From the NCBI RefSeq assembly GCF_008710095.1, contig NZ_VYKJ01000011.1, forward strand, positions 151,897-215,896: DNA of 64,000 bases, written 5' to 3'. A program made the position numbers and the translations under genes. Source of the DNA: Affinibrenneria salicis (GTDB lineage: Bacteria; Pseudomonadota; Gammaproteobacteria; Enterobacterales; Enterobacteriaceae). Numbering within the stretch: the stretch's first letter is position 1; each line of letters begins with the position of its first letter. The notes under the pieces are model-generated. The model was not told where the DNA came from. It worked only from the letters and a program-made list of their open reading frames with translations, and searched no databases. Below are positions 39,891 through 49,586 of the stretch, piece by piece.

Positions 39891-41192
39891 ATGCCGCAAT
39901 TCAAAAAAATACTCACCGCCCGTCATCTTATCCTGTTCGGACTCGCCTACATGACGCCGATCATCGTGCTGGGAACCTTCGGCATTCTCGCTCAAATCAC
40001 CGAAGGCCACACCGCCGGCGCCTATGTGCTGGCCCTGATCGCCATGCTGTTCACCGCCTATAGCTACAGCAAGATGGCGGCGGCATTCCCGGTCAACGGT
40101 TCCGCCTATGTCTATGTCAGCAAGGCGATCGGTCCTCATATCGGTTTCCTCGCCGGATGGGCCATCCTGCTGGATTATCTGTTTTTACCTATGGTGATCT
40201 GGCTGATCGGCGCGGTTTATCTCTCCTCCGCCTTCCCGGCCATCCCGCACTATGTCTGGCTGCTGGCCTTTATCGCCGTCACCACCTTAATCAATATTGT
40301 CGGACTGAAAGTGGCCGGCATTATCAACGCGCTGCTGCTGCTGTTGCAGGTCGCCGTTCTGGCGGCGTTTGTCGCCCTGGCGCTGCACTATATTCTGGGC
40401 GACGCTTCGCGCCCGTTCTGGACCCTGCAGCCTTTCTTCAGCGAGCGGGAAAATATGCTGCCGATGCTGATGGCCGGCGCGGCGGTCGCCTGTTACTCTT
40501 TTCTCGGCTTTGACGCCATTACCACGCTGGCGGCGGAAACTATCGATGCGAAACGCAATCTGCCTCGCGCCATTCTGTTCATTACCCTGCTGGGCGGCGC
40601 CATCTTCGTTCTGGTCTCCTGGTGCGTGCAGCTGGCCCATCCAGGCGCAACTTTCGCCAACAGCGACTCGGCGGCATTCGAAATCGCCCGCAATATCGGC
40701 GGTGATATTTTCGTTACGCTGTTTATGTGCGGTCTGGTCTTCGGCCAGTTTTCCTCCGGTATCGCCGCTCAGGCGAGCGCCAGCCGGCTGATTTATACCC
40801 TCGGCGTCGACGGCGTTTTGTCAAAGACGCTGGGTAAACTGGGCCGTTTTAACACGCCGACCAACGCGATTGTACTCTGTGCGCTGATTGCCCTGCTCGC
40901 GCTGGGGATGGATATCACCACCTCCACCTCGTTCATTAATTTCGGCGCTTTTCTCACCTTCGCTCTGGTTAACGCGGCCGTGATCTTTCATTACTTTATC
41001 CATCAGCAGCGGCGACAGGGAAAAGCGCTGGCGCTGTATCTGCTCTGTCCGCTGGCGGGTATCGTTATCACGCTGCTGCTGTTAGCCAGCCTGGATAAAA
41101 CCGCTATCATCATGGGATGCGTCTGGCTGGCCTGCGGGCTTCTGCGCCTGATCTTGCTCAAACGGGCCGCACATCAGCCGCAAAAAGCGTGA
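39891..41192 (+). CDS. APC-family amino acid/polyamine permease
   Basis: Inner-membrane transporter of 433 residues with about twelve helices. It starts MPQFKKILTARHLILFGLAYMTPIIV, and has SYSKMAAAFPVNGSAYVYV, the APC signature region, and GFDAITTLAAETIDAKRNLPRAI. The pattern is closest to the PuuP-like putrescine/amino acid importers, although substrate prediction is uncertain. AGGAG is twelve bases upstream of the ATG. It follows the amidohydrolase gene in an apparent operon at the place where E. coli carries gltS. Confidence 0.88.
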   Translation: MPQFKKILTARHLILFGLAYMTPIIVLGTFGILAQITEGHTAGAYVLALIAMLFTAYSYSKMAAAFPVNGSAYVYVSKAIGPHIGFLAGWAILLDYLFLPMVIWLIGAVYLSSAFPAIPHYVWLLAFIAVTTLINIVGLKVAGIINALLLLLQVAVLAAFVALALHYILGDASRPFWTLQPFFSERENMLPMLMAGAAVACYSFLGFDAITTLAAETIDAKRNLPRAILFITLLGGAIFVLVSWCVQLAHPGATFANSDSAAFEIARNIGGDIFVTLFMCGLVFGQFSSGIAAQASASRLIYTLGVDGVLSKTLGKLGRFNTPTNAIVLCALIALLALGMDITTSTSFINFGAFLTFALVNAAVIFHYFIHQQRRQGKALALYLLCPLAGIVITLLLLASLDKTAIIMGCVWLACGLLRLILLKRAAHQPQKA

Positions 41193-41331
41193 TCCATCGG
41201 GAAACCGCCCCCGCCGCCTGTACAGGGAAACACTGACGGGAAGATTTGAAAATCGCTCTCTGAAAGCAAAGGATATTGGCCGGACATGCGTCGCGTTTAG
41301 TCTGGCGAAAAAAGAGCTAGCGCTTCGCGCC

Positions 41332-41347
41332 AGCAATCGTTTGCTTT
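41332..41347. promoter_or_regulatory. PurR-like operator upstream of xanP
   Basis: The 16-mer AGCAATCGTTTGCTTT matches the PurR consensus core GCAANCGNTTGC (11 of 12 positions of GCAAACGTTTGC). It directly abuts a -10-like TATAAA at 41348-41353 and lies about 55 bases ahead of the xanP start, so bound PurR with hypoxanthine or guanine would block transcription. Confidence 0.65.
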
Positions 41348-41398
41348 TATAAAAGAGAGCATTAAAATCGCCTCTTTGTCGTTTCAGGAACGCCAGCA

Positions 41399-42787
41399 AT
41401 GATGACCGACACCACCACGGAAACGCCCCAAAACAATCCCGCCGCATCGCGCCCCAGCGAGCTGATCTACCGCCTGGAAGACCGGCCGCCGCTGCCGCAA
41501 ACGCTATTCGCCGCCTGCCAGCATCTGCTGGCGATGTTTGTCGCGGTCATTACCCCCGCGCTGCTGATTTGTCAGGCGCTGGGCTTACCGGCTCAGGACA
41601 CTCAGCACATCATCAGTATGTCGCTGTTCGCCTCCGGCCTCGCCTCTGTGCTACAAATTAAAACCTGGGGGCCGGTAGGCTCCGGCCTGCTGTCGATTCA
41701 GGGCACCAGCTTCAATTTCGTCACCCCGCTGATCATGGGCGGCCTGGCGCTGAAGAACGGCGGCGCCGATGTGCCGACCATGATGGCGGCGCTGTTCGGC
41801 ACCCTGATGGTCGCATCATGCACCGAAATTTTGCTGTCGCGCGTGCTGCATCTGGCTCGCCGCATTATCACGCCGCTGGTTTCCGGCATTGTCGTGATGA
41901 TTATCGGGCTGTCGTTGATCCAGGTCGGTCTGACTTCCATCGGCGGCGGCTATGCCGCGATGAACGATCATACCTTCGGCGCGCCGAAGAACCTGCTGCT
42001 GGCCGGCATCGTGCTGCTGGTGATCATCCTGCTGAACCGTCAGCGCAACCCTTATCTGCGCGTGGCCTCGCTGGTGATCGCCATGGCCGTCGGTTACCTG
42101 GCCGCCTGGCTGATGGGCATGCTGCCGGATAGCCGGCCCGAGCCGCACGCATCGCTGTTGATGGTGCCGACTCCGCTCTATTACGGACTGGGTTTCGACT
42201 GGAATCTGCTGGTCCCGCTGATTCTGGTCTTTATGGTTACCTCGCTGGAAACCATCGGCGACATCACCGCGACCTCCGACGTGTCGGAACAGCCGGTGCG
42301 CGGACCGCTTTATATGAAACGCCTGAAAGGCGGCGTGCTGGCGAACGGCCTGAATTCCATGCTATCGGCCGTATTCAATACCTTCCCCAACTCCTGCTTC
42401 GGCCAGAATAACGGCGTTATTCAGTTGACCGGCGTCGCCAGCCGCTACGTCGGCTTCGTGGTGGCGTTGATGCTCATCGTGCTCGGCCTGTTCCCGGCGG
42501 TAAGCGGATTCGTTCAGCACATTCCCGAACCGGTACTGGGCGGCGCCACCATCGTGATGTTCGGCACTATCGCCGCGTCCGGCGTACGCATCGTATCGCG
42601 CGAACCGCTGAACCGCAGGGCGATTATGATTATCGCCCTGTCGCTGGCCGTCGGTCTTGGCGTCTCGCAGCAGCCGTTAATCCTGCAGTTCGCTCCCGAC
42701 TGGCTGAAAACGCTGCTCTCTTCCGGCATTGCCGCCGGCGGTATCACCGCTATCGTCCTGAACCTTATTTTCCCGCCGGAAAAATAA
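41399..42787 (+). CDS. xanP: Xanthine/proton symporter XanP
   Basis: NCS2/NAT-family nucleobase transporter of 462 residues (E. coli XanP 463) in the inner membrane. Family motifs are QGTSFNF in the third helix region, [19 protein letters not shown] and the late [19 protein letters not shown] 41399 follows CAGGAACGCCAGCA; an ATG one codon later is possible. A PurR-like operator lies at 41332-41347. yicH follows after an ERIC-like repeat, as the gene order in E. coli (without the repeat). Confidence 0.95.
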   Translation: MMTDTTTETPQNNPAASRPSELIYRLEDRPPLPQTLFAACQHLLAMFVAVITPALLICQALGLPAQDTQHIISMSLFASGLASVLQIKTWGPVGSGLLSIQGTSFNFVTPLIMGGLALKNGGADVPTMMAALFGTLMVASCTEILLSRVLHLARRIITPLVSGIVVMIIGLSLIQVGLTSIGGGYAAMNDHTFGAPKNLLLAGIVLLVIILLNRQRNPYLRVASLVIAMAVGYLAAWLMGMLPDSRPEPHASLLMVPTPLYYGLGFDWNLLVPLILVFMVTSLETIGDITATSDVSEQPVRGPLYMKRLKGGVLANGLNSMLSAVFNTFPNSCFGQNNGVIQLTGVASRYVGFVVALMLIVLGLFPAVSGFVQHIPEPVLGGATIVMFGTIAASGVRIVSREPLNRRAIMIIALSLAVGLGVSQQPLILQFAPDWLKTLLSSGIAAGGITAIVLNLIFPPEK

Positions 42788-42984
42788 CCCTCACCCCGGT
42801 CGACTGGATAGCCAGCCGACCGGGCGACGCCGCGGTCACTGCCGACGCGGCCCTTCGCCGGCCGCGCAGAGTAAGACGCAGCGGCCGTATTATTGCAAAG
42901 TATCCCCGACCTGCGAGGACCGTCACTGCGCGACGCTGAAAAACGCTCCCGGCGTGTTTCTATTGTCTGTAACATGTGATTATC

Positions 42985-43240
42985 TATACCCAAAATAATT
43001 CGAGTTGCAGGAAGACGGTAACGCTGCGACAAATTGGTCGGCAACGAATTTGTCCAGCCAGGACTGGCCTTCGGTGCAAGACAGGATGTCTCTCATTACT
43101 CTCCGGCAGCTTACCGCTGTAATTGACTGGAGTGAGCGACAAATCCGCCGGGAGCAGATTTGAACGCCGCTGGCGGCGGCCCGACAAGGTCGAGCCCCAT
43201 GGACGGGCGAGTAACAAACCCAACGCACCTGCGGCTATAT
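42985..43240. repeat. ERIC-like palindromic repeat, copy C (most complete)
   Basis: Begins TATACCCAAAATAATTCGAG then TTGCAGGAAGACGG and ends CAACGCACCTGCGGCTATAT. The ends are imperfect inverted repeats. The inner blocks CAGGATGTCTCTCATTACTC, GGCAGCTTACCGCTG, GAGTGAGCGACAAATCCGCC and CCCCATGGACGGGCGAGTAA match copies A and B1. It lies between xanP and yicH and would form a long hairpin in a read-through transcript. Confidence 0.8.
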
Positions 43241-43304
43241 TGAGCCGCCGTGTCAATTACGGCATAAACACAGATATACCTGACCACAGGCATGGACTGA
43301 CACG

Positions 43305-44993
43305 ATGAAATTTATCGGAAAATTACTGTTAAGCTTATTGCTGCTGATACTGCTGGCGGTGGTAGTACTGTATGTTTTATTGCAAACGAGCTGGGCAGCC
43401 GGCTGGATCAGCCAGTGGGTCAATCAGAACAGTCAATACCGCCTGTCGCTGGGAAAAATCGAGCATAGCTGGACGCAGCCGGCGCATATCCAGCTGAACG
43501 ACGTCACTCTCAGCCGCCCGGATCAGAGCGTTATCCTGGTAGCGCAGCAGATTAACGCCGGATTAAGCGTGCGGCAGATCACTGAGCCGCATCATTTCGC
43601 CAGTCTGGAACTGCGCGGCGGCACGCTAAACCTCAGCGACGAAAGTCTGGCCCTACCGATCGAAGCCGATATCCTGCAGTTGCGCACCATGGCCGTTCAG
43701 GCGCAGGACGGCGATCTGAGCATCAACAGCCAGCAGGTGAATGGCGGCATTACGCCGTGGCAACCGGAGCCGGGCTACCTGATGGGCCGCCAGGGGCGTT
43801 TTCAATTGAGCGCCCGTTCGCTGCGGCTTAACGATATCCCGGCCAGCCAGGTGCTGGTACAGGGCGAGATCAATAATCATCAGCTCAACCTGAGCAACTT
43901 CGGCGCCGACGTCGCCCAGGGACAGCTCACCGGCAACGCCGGCCGGGCGGAAGACGGCAGCTGGCGCATCAACAGCCTGCGACTAAGCAACGTCCGACTG
44001 CAGACGGGAAAAACGCTGGAAGAATTCCTGCAGCCGGCGATCCATTTGCCGTCGGTGGCCATTAGTCGTTTCGACCTGATCGATGCACGGCTGGAAGGCA
44101 AAGAGTGGGCCTTCAACGATCTGGATATCACGCTGCAAAACGTCACGCTGCAGCAAAACGACTGGCAGAGCGAAGACGGCGTGTTGTCTTTTAACGCCAG
44201 CGATATGGTCAACGGCCGAATGCACCTTATCGACCCGATCGTCAATCTGGCGCTATCGCCGGCCGGCGTGACCATCAAACAGTTCAGCACCCGCTGGGAA
44301 GGCGGCCTGCTGCGCACTAACGGCAGCTGGCAACGCAACAGCCGTCATCTGACGTTGAACGAACTGGTGGTGGCCGGTATGGAATACACGCTGCCGATCG
44401 ACTGGCGCGAACGCTGGCAGAAGACATTGCCAACCTGGCTGACCGGGATTTCGGTGACGAAATTCAACGCCAGCCGCAACCTGCTGATCGATATTAATCC
44501 CGACTTTCCTTTTCAGATCACCGCACTGGACGGATACGGCAGCAATCTGCTGCTGGCGCGCGATCGTCAGTGGGGCATCTGGGGCGGAACGCTCACCCTA
44601 AACGGCAGCGACGCCACCTTCAACAAAGTGGATATTCGCCGTCCGTCGCTGGCCCTGAGCGCCGACGATCGACAGATCGCGCTGAGCGATCTCAGCGCCT
44701 TTGCCAAAGAAGGGCTGCTGGAAGCGAAGGTGAATATCGACCAGTTGCCGGCGCGCAACTTTACTCTGGATCTCACCGGCCGCACCGTGCCGGCCGACAT
44801 ACTGACGCGCTGGGGCTGGCCGGCCACGCTGCCGGAGCAGAACAGCAACCTGCAGCTGCGTATCGCCGGCCAGCTGTCGATCAATACCACGCTAAAAAAC
44901 AGCGTACAGGGAACGCTGGACGGCGCCGTGACGGACGGGCAGAACATCCACCAGCGGATACAGCAGGGAACGGTGAGCGAAGCGGCGCAGTAA
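43305..44993 (+). CDS. yicH: AsmA-family protein YicH
   Basis: Inner-membrane anchored, largely periplasmic protein of 562 residues (E. coli YicH 569). It has an N-terminal helix (MKFIGKLLLSLLLLILLAVVVLYVLL, cut short here by reading, residues 1-26) followed by AsmA-type beta-rich repeats, with WISQWVNQNSQYRLSLGKIEH near the start. AsmA-like proteins are related to lipid transfer and envelope homeostasis; a specific role for YicH is not established. The gene stands alone and downstream of a repeat. Confidence 0.92.
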   Translation: MKFIGKLLLSLLLLILLAVVVLYVLLQTSWAAGWISQWVNQNSQYRLSLGKIEHSWTQPAHIQLNDVTLSRPDQSVILVAQQINAGLSVRQITEPHHFASLELRGGTLNLSDESLALPIEADILQLRTMAVQAQDGDLSINSQQVNGGITPWQPEPGYLMGRQGRFQLSARSLRLNDIPASQVLVQGEINNHQLNLSNFGADVAQGQLTGNAGRAEDGSWRINSLRLSNVRLQTGKTLEEFLQPAIHLPSVAISRFDLIDARLEGKEWAFNDLDITLQNVTLQQNDWQSEDGVLSFNASDMVNGRMHLIDPIVNLALSPAGVTIKQFSTRWEGGLLRTNGSWQRNSRHLTLNELVVAGMEYTLPIDWRERWQKTLPTWLTGISVTKFNASRNLLIDINPDFPFQITALDGYGSNLLLARDRQWGIWGGTLTLNGSDATFNKVDIRRPSLALSADDRQIALSDLSAFAKEGLLEAKVNIDQLPARNFTLDLTGRTVPADILTRWGWPATLPEQNSNLQLRIAGQLSINTTLKNSVQGTLDGAVTDGQNIHQRIQQGTVSEAAQ

Positions 44994-45125
44994 ACGGCGG
45001 TCAGCCGTCCGCAACGGGGCGGGCTGGCGACGAACTCGCATGAGAAATACGGCGCGCGAAGCAAAACCGACGAAAGCAACCCAGCCCGGCGAGCGGCCTG
45101 ATCGGGCTGGGCGAGCGGGTCTGAC

Positions 45126-46073
45126 CTACAGGTGACGCACAGCCGATCCGCCGTCTTCAAGCGGCCGATCGGGAGCGACCGGCAGAACAATGTACACCCC
45201 TTCAAACACCGCGCCCTTGCGCTCATCGCCAAACAGTTCGACCTCCAGCTGGACCCGGGCCTTGCGCCCGCGCGCCAGCCGATCCAAATCGCCGCTCAAC
45301 GACCCCAGATTGGCCACCGCGTTCGGCCGACCGGTGACCGGCGTGCTGTAGCGGATATGCGCATCGGCCAGAATAATCGTGCCGCCCAGTTGCCGTTCGC
45401 GCAACAGCAGCCAGATCAGCCCCCAGCCGGTCAGCGTGGCCAGCGAAAACATGCTGCCGGCGAACAGCGTATGGTGAGGATTCTGATTGCCGGTCTCCGG
45501 CATGGTGGTGATGAATTGCCGGCCGGTATACTGGCTGATGCGCACGCCCATTTTTTCGCTCAGCGGAATATGCTCATACCACGCCTGTTGCAGCTGACCG
45601 CACCAGTCGGGACGATGCAGAATATCATCCAGCGTGGCGACCGGCTTAATCATTAAGAAATGGCGCACCGGGGTAGTTTGCAGCGCGGTAATCTCGCCCT
45701 GATTGACAAACCCCAGTCGTTCGAAAAAGCCGAGCGTATCTTCGCGCGCGCTGCAGACCACGCGCTTTGCGCCCTCCTGGCGCGCCACCGACTCCAGGGT
45801 CATCGCCAGCAGGGTGCCCAGCCCCTTCCCGCGCACGGTCGGATGAACGGCCAGAAAGCGGATGGCGGCCTCATTATCGGCATTAATCGATAAGCGCCCT
45901 ATCGCCACCAGATTTCCCTGAACATCCACCACCGTTTGATGGTGCGCCAGGGCGTCATAAGCATCGCGCTCGGAACCTTTCGGCTGATGCAGAGGCTTAC
46001 GCAGCATTTCCCAGCGAAACTGGTAATAAGCGTCCAGCTCTTCCGCACTCTCGGGTACTCTCAGGTGATACAT
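45126..46073 (-). CDS. fabY: Bifunctional GNAT acetyltransferase/hotdog thioesterase FabY (YiiD)
   Basis: Two-domain protein of 315 residues from ATG 46073 (GATGAGGCG upstream). Residues 1-150 are a GNAT fold ([19 protein letters not shown] for acetyl-CoA binding). Residues about 160-310 are the YiiD-type hotdog domain ([20 protein letters not shown], then [15 protein letters not shown]). In E. coli this protein supports initiation of fatty acid synthesis, acting on malonyl-ACP. A longer frame from GTG 46100 is less likely. It is third in the yihX-dtd-fabY run, 46 bases after dtd. Confidence 0.93.
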   Translation of the reverse strand: MYHLRVPESAEELDAYYQFRWEMLRKPLHQPKGSERDAYDALAHHQTVVDVQGNLVAIGRLSINADNEAAIRFLAVHPTVRGKGLGTLLAMTLESVARQEGAKRVVCSAREDTLGFFERLGFVNQGEITALQTTPVRHFLMIKPVATLDDILHRPDWCGQLQQAWYEHIPLSEKMGVRISQYTGRQFITTMPETGNQNPHHTLFAGSMFSLATLTGWGLIWLLLRERQLGGTIILADAHIRYSTPVTGRPNAVANLGSLSGDLDRLARGRKARVQLEVELFGDERKGAVFEGVYIVLPVAPDRPLEDGGSAVRHL

Positions 46074-46119
46074 AAAAAGCGCCTCATCTAAAAACCGCAC
46101 CCCGCGGGCCGGAGTAGCG

Positions 46120-46557
46120 TTATACCTGCAACCAGAAGGTCACCGGCCCGTCGTTCACCAGTTCCACCTTCATATCGGCGGCGAACTGACCGGTAGCGGC
46201 ATCAATGCCCTGCTGCCGACACCGTCCGACAAAGTACTGATACAGACGGTCGGCCTCCGCCGGCGTCGCGCCGCGTGAAAAGCCGGGGCGCATCCCGCGC
46301 TGAGTATCCGCCACCAGCGTAAACTGCGAGACTACCAGCACGCTGCCGCCCGCCTGGCGCACATTCAGGTTCATCTTTCCTTCGCTGTCGCTAAATATAC
46401 GATAGCCTAAAACGCGTTCGCAAAGCCGGTCGGCTTTCTGCTCGTTATCCCCCTGCTCGACGCCCAGCAGGATTAACAGCCCGGCCCCGATTTCACCGAT
46501 GGTGACATCATCCACATTGACACTGGCGCGGGAAACCCGCTGAATTAAAGCAATCAT
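46120..46557 (-). CDS. dtd: D-aminoacyl-tRNA deacylase
   Basis: Homodimeric editing enzyme of 145 residues (same length as E. coli) that removes D-amino acids and glycine from mischarged tRNA. It begins [17 protein letters not shown]; signature elements are [11 protein letters not shown] (SQFTL) and the C-terminal [11 protein letters not shown], which carries the cross-subunit GP motif. It lies 24 bases downstream of yihX and is likely cotranscribed. Confidence 0.97.
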   Translation of the reverse strand: MIALIQRVSRASVNVDDVTIGEIGAGLLILLGVEQGDNEQKADRLCERVLGYRIFSDSEGKMNLNVRQAGGSVLVVSQFTLVADTQRGMRPGFSRGATPAEADRLYQYFVGRCRQQGIDAATGQFAADMKVELVNDGPVTFWLQV

Positions 46558-46581
46558 AGGTAAATCTGACGACTCCGTTGA

Positions 46582-47220
46582 TTATGCGCCGTTGCCGGTG
46601 GCGGGCATCGCCCCCGGTTCGCCCGGCGTCTGGCGACGGAAAAAATTCGGGATGACATCGCGATCGGTAACCTGCACCGCCTGTATCCCAAGCGCTCGAG
46701 CGGCGATGATATTATGTTCATTGTCATCGAAGAACACGCTCTGCGCCGCCGTCGCGTTTTCCTGCGTAAGAACATGATGATAAATAGCGGGCTCCGGCTT
46801 ACGCAAGCCAATATCCTGGGAAAGATAAAGGCGATCGGCCGCCTCCCCGACCTGCGGAAACTGCTGCGGCCAACTCTGGCAGTGCAGACGGTTAGTATTG
46901 GACAACACGACCACCCGGTGCCCGTCCTGGCGCAATTGCCGCATGATATCGATCACTTCCGGGCGCAGCGCGACAAAAATGGCCTGCCAGCCGGCGGAGA
47001 ATTGTTCAAAGCTCAGGGAAATGCCCAATTCGTGACAGAACTGCGCGGCAAAGGCTTCATCACTGATTTCACCGCGTTCATGCTGTTCGAAGGTCGCCCC
47101 CATAACAAAGCGATCCTGCAGCGAGGCCAGCGGCACCCCGCTCAGCTTGCTCCATACCCCCATCACGCGATTGAAATCAATATCAATGACGACGTTACCT
47201 AAATCAAAGATATACAGCAT
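46582..47220 (-). CDS. yihX: HAD-family alpha-D-glucose-1-phosphate phosphatase YihX
   Basis: Phosphatase of 212 residues (E. coli YihX 199). HAD motif I is FDLGNVVIDID (Asp6 nucleophile), motif II VVLSNTN, motif III Lys in GLRKPEPAIY, and motif IV FFDDNEHNI. E. coli YihX hydrolyses glucose-1-phosphate preferentially. The extra residues lie at the C-terminus (FFRRQTPGEPGAMPATGNGA). It is first in the run with dtd and fabY. Confidence 0.94.
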   Translation of the reverse strand: MLYIFDLGNVVIDIDFNRVMGVWSKLSGVPLASLQDRFVMGATFEQHERGEISDEAFAAQFCHELGISLSFEQFSAGWQAIFVALRPEVIDIMRQLRQDGHRVVVLSNTNRLHCQSWPQQFPQVGEAADRLYLSQDIGLRKPEPAIYHHVLTQENATAAQSVFFDDNEHNIIAARALGIQAVQVTDRDVIPNFFRRQTPGEPGAMPATGNGA

Positions 47221-47320
47221 ACATCCTCCTGATCTAACCGTGGTTTTTCACTGTAACGGTAAAAGAGGGAGATGAACAGGCGGGATATGCGAGGCGCAAC
47301 ACAAAGCAGGCAGAAGAGGA

Positions 47321-47350
47321 AAAAACTCAGGGCACTGAAAGTGCCCTGAG
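47321..47350 (-). terminator. Rho-independent terminator of typA
   Basis: A perfect 11-bp stem CTCAGGGCACT / AGTGCCCTGAG with a three-base loop; the minus strand continues GTTTTTTCC. It is placed 29 bases after the typA stop. Confidence 0.9.
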
Positions 47351-47378
47351 TCAAAACGCGGTGAGCTTAACCGATCGG

Positions 47379-49199
47379 TTAATCTTTGCTGCCGCGGTTG
47401 GCGCGACGACGGTCATTTTCCGTCAGGTGGCGCTTACGCAGACGCAGAGAGTGCGGCGTAACTTCTACCAGCTCATCGTCATCAATGAACTCCAGCGCCT
47501 GTTCCAGCGACATTTTAACCGCAGGAACCAGCGTGGTGGCTTCATCCGTACCGGAAGCGCGCATGTTGGTCAGTTTCTTACCGGTCAGGCAGTTTACCGT
47601 CAGGTCGTTGGAACGGGTGTGAATACCGATGATCTGGCCTTCATACACTTCCGCGCCATGGCCCAGGAACAGTTTGCCGCGATCCTGCAGGCTGTAGAGC
47701 GCGTAAGCGACTGCTTTACCCTGGCCGTTGGAGATCAGCACGCCGTTCTGACGCTGGCCGATTTCACCCGGACGCACGTCATCATAGTGACTGAATGTAG
47801 AGTACAGCAGGCCGGTGCCGGACGTCATGGTCATGAAATCGGTACGGAAACCGATAAGGCCGCGGCTCGGAATGATGTAATCCAGACGCACGCGTCCTTT
47901 ACCATCCGGGCTCATATCGCGCATATCGCCTTTACGCAGACCCATGGCTTCCATCACGGAACCCTGATGCTGATCTTCGATATCCAGCGTAACCTGTTCA
48001 AACGGCTCCTGACGGCGACCGTCAATTTCGCGGAAAATAACTTTCGGACGCGAAACGGACAGCTCATAGCCTTCACGACGCATGTTTTCGATCAGCACCG
48101 ACAGGTGCAGCTCGCCACGGCCAGACACGCGGAACGTATCCGGATCTTCGGTTTCTTCCACGCGCAGCGCAACGTTATGCACCAGCTCTTTGTTCAGACG
48201 CTCCAGGATCTGGCGCGATGTCACAAACTTGCCTTCTTTACCGCAGAACGGCGAGGTGTTAACGCCGAACGACATGGTTACCGTCGGCTCATCGACGGTT
48301 AACGGCGGCAACGCTTCGACAGCGGAAACGTCGCAAATAGTATCGGAAATATTCAGCTCGCCCAGACCCGTCACCGCGATGATATCGCCGGCTTCGGCCA
48401 TGTTGGTCTCAATACGCAGCAGACCCATGTGCCCCAGCACCTGGCCCACTTTACCGTTACGGCGTTTGCCTTCGCTGTCGATAATGGTGACCTGCTGACC
48501 GGTTTTCACCTTGCCGCGTTTGATGCGGCCGATGCCGATAACGCCGACGTAGCTGTTGTAATCCAGCTGCGAGATTTGCATCTGCAGCGGGCCGTCCATA
48601 TCGACGTTCGGCGCGTCAACGTGCTTGACGATCGCTTCAAACAGCGGCGTCATGTCTTCGGCCATATCTTCGTGATCCAGACCGGAAGTCCCGTTCAGCG
48701 CGGAAGCGTAAACAATGGGGAAATCCAGCTGTTCATCGGTGGCGCCCAGGTTAACAAACAGGTCGAATACCTGATCGACAACCCAATCCGGGCGTGAGCC
48801 AGGGCGGTCAACCTTGTTGATGACCACGATCGGCTTCAGGCCGTATGCAAATGCTTTCTGGGTAACGAAACGCGTTTGCGGCATTGGGCCGTCCATTGCG
48901 TCGACCAGCAGCAATACCGAATCAACCATCGACATTACACGCTCAACTTCACCGCCGAAGTCGGCGTGTCCGGGAGTGTCAACGATGTTGATACGGTAAT
49001 CATTCCAATTGATGGCGGTATTTTTCGCGAGGATAGTAATCCCACGCTCTTTTTCCAAATCATTGGAGTCCATGACGCGCTCGGTAGCGTCATTACGTTC
49101 ACCCAGTGTTCCGGACTGTTGCAGCAACTTATCAACCAGGGTAGTTTTCCCATGGTCAACATGTGCAATAATGGCGATGTTACGCAGATTCTCGATCAC
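47379..49199 (-). CDS. typA: Ribosome-dependent GTPase TypA/BipA
   Basis: Translational GTPase of 606 residues (E. coli 607) needed for ribosome assembly in the cold and for stress and virulence traits. G1 is [10 protein letters not shown] at 12-21, G3 DTPGHADFG, and G4 NKVDRPG. EF-G-like domains II, III and V follow, and a TypA-specific C-terminal domain ends [21 protein letters not shown]. It is divergent from glnA, the conserved arrangement. Confidence 0.98.
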   Translation of the reverse strand: MIENLRNIAIIAHVDHGKTTLVDKLLQQSGTLGERNDATERVMDSNDLEKERGITILAKNTAINWNDYRINIVDTPGHADFGGEVERVMSMVDSVLLLVDAMDGPMPQTRFVTQKAFAYGLKPIVVINKVDRPGSRPDWVVDQVFDLFVNLGATDEQLDFPIVYASALNGTSGLDHEDMAEDMTPLFEAIVKHVDAPNVDMDGPLQMQISQLDYNSYVGVIGIGRIKRGKVKTGQQVTIIDSEGKRRNGKVGQVLGHMGLLRIETNMAEAGDIIAVTGLGELNISDTICDVSAVEALPPLTVDEPTVTMSFGVNTSPFCGKEGKFVTSRQILERLNKELVHNVALRVEETEDPDTFRVSGRGELHLSVLIENMRREGYELSVSRPKVIFREIDGRRQEPFEQVTLDIEDQHQGSVMEAMGLRKGDMRDMSPDGKGRVRLDYIIPSRGLIGFRTDFMTMTSGTGLLYSTFSHYDDVRPGEIGQRQNGVLISNGQGKAVAYALYSLQDRGKLFLGHGAEVYEGQIIGIHTRSNDLTVNCLTGKKLTNMRASGTDEATTLVPAVKMSLEQALEFIDDDELVEVTPHSLRLRKRHLTENDRRRANRGSKD

Positions 49200-49350
49200 A
49201 GCTTTGCCTCAGGCATTAGAAATAGCGCGCTATTGTACACGGATTAGGCGAGGGACTAAACAAGATCACAAACATCTCTGGCAAACAACCTAAGTCTGCC
49301 TGGTTTGTGATCCCTTTCACGGTGCAAAGCAGCACCGACAGTGACGAACA

Positions 49351-49365
49351 GCACCAAAAAAGTGC
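49351..49365. promoter_or_regulatory. glnA: NtrC enhancer site 1 of glnA
   Basis: GCACCAAAAAAGTGC is a dyad matching the NtrC consensus (TGCACCA-N-TGGTGCA shape). Its centre is about 140 bases upstream of the start site predicted from the sigma-54 promoter, the position of strong site 1 in E. coli. Confidence 0.8.
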
Positions 49366-49382
49366 ATATTGCCCCACGCAAA

Positions 49383-49397
49383 GCACCATTTTAGTGC
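49383..49397. promoter_or_regulatory. glnA: NtrC enhancer site 2 of glnA
   Basis: GCACCATTTTAGTGC, a dyad centred 32 bases from site 1 and about 108 bases upstream of the predicted start, as in E. coli. A weaker half site (TTCATAATGGTGCA at 49403-49416) matches the place of site 3. Phosphorylated NtrC bound here would activate sigma-54 polymerase by looping. Confidence 0.8.
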
Positions 49398-49470
49398 TAA
49401 TGTTCATAATGGTGCATCCGTTGTACCGTTAAATCCCGCAGAAAATGACGGTTTAGCCTTATTCCTAAAG

Positions 49471-49487
49471 TTGGCACGCTTTTAGCT
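49471..49487 (+). promoter_or_regulatory. glnA: Sigma-54 promoter glnAp2
   Basis: TTGGCACGCTTTTAGCT carries the -24 GG (49473-49474) and -12 GC (49485-49486) with correct spacing. Transcription should start about 49497-49498, roughly 90 bases before the glnA ATG. Confidence 0.85.
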
Positions 49488-49586
49488 TTAAGTAATACAA
49501 GGCAACGGTATATGTAAGATTACAGTGCCATTTAAGAAAAGGGTATTCGTTCCACGACGATAAATGCAAAATCGGGAGAACCAGGT

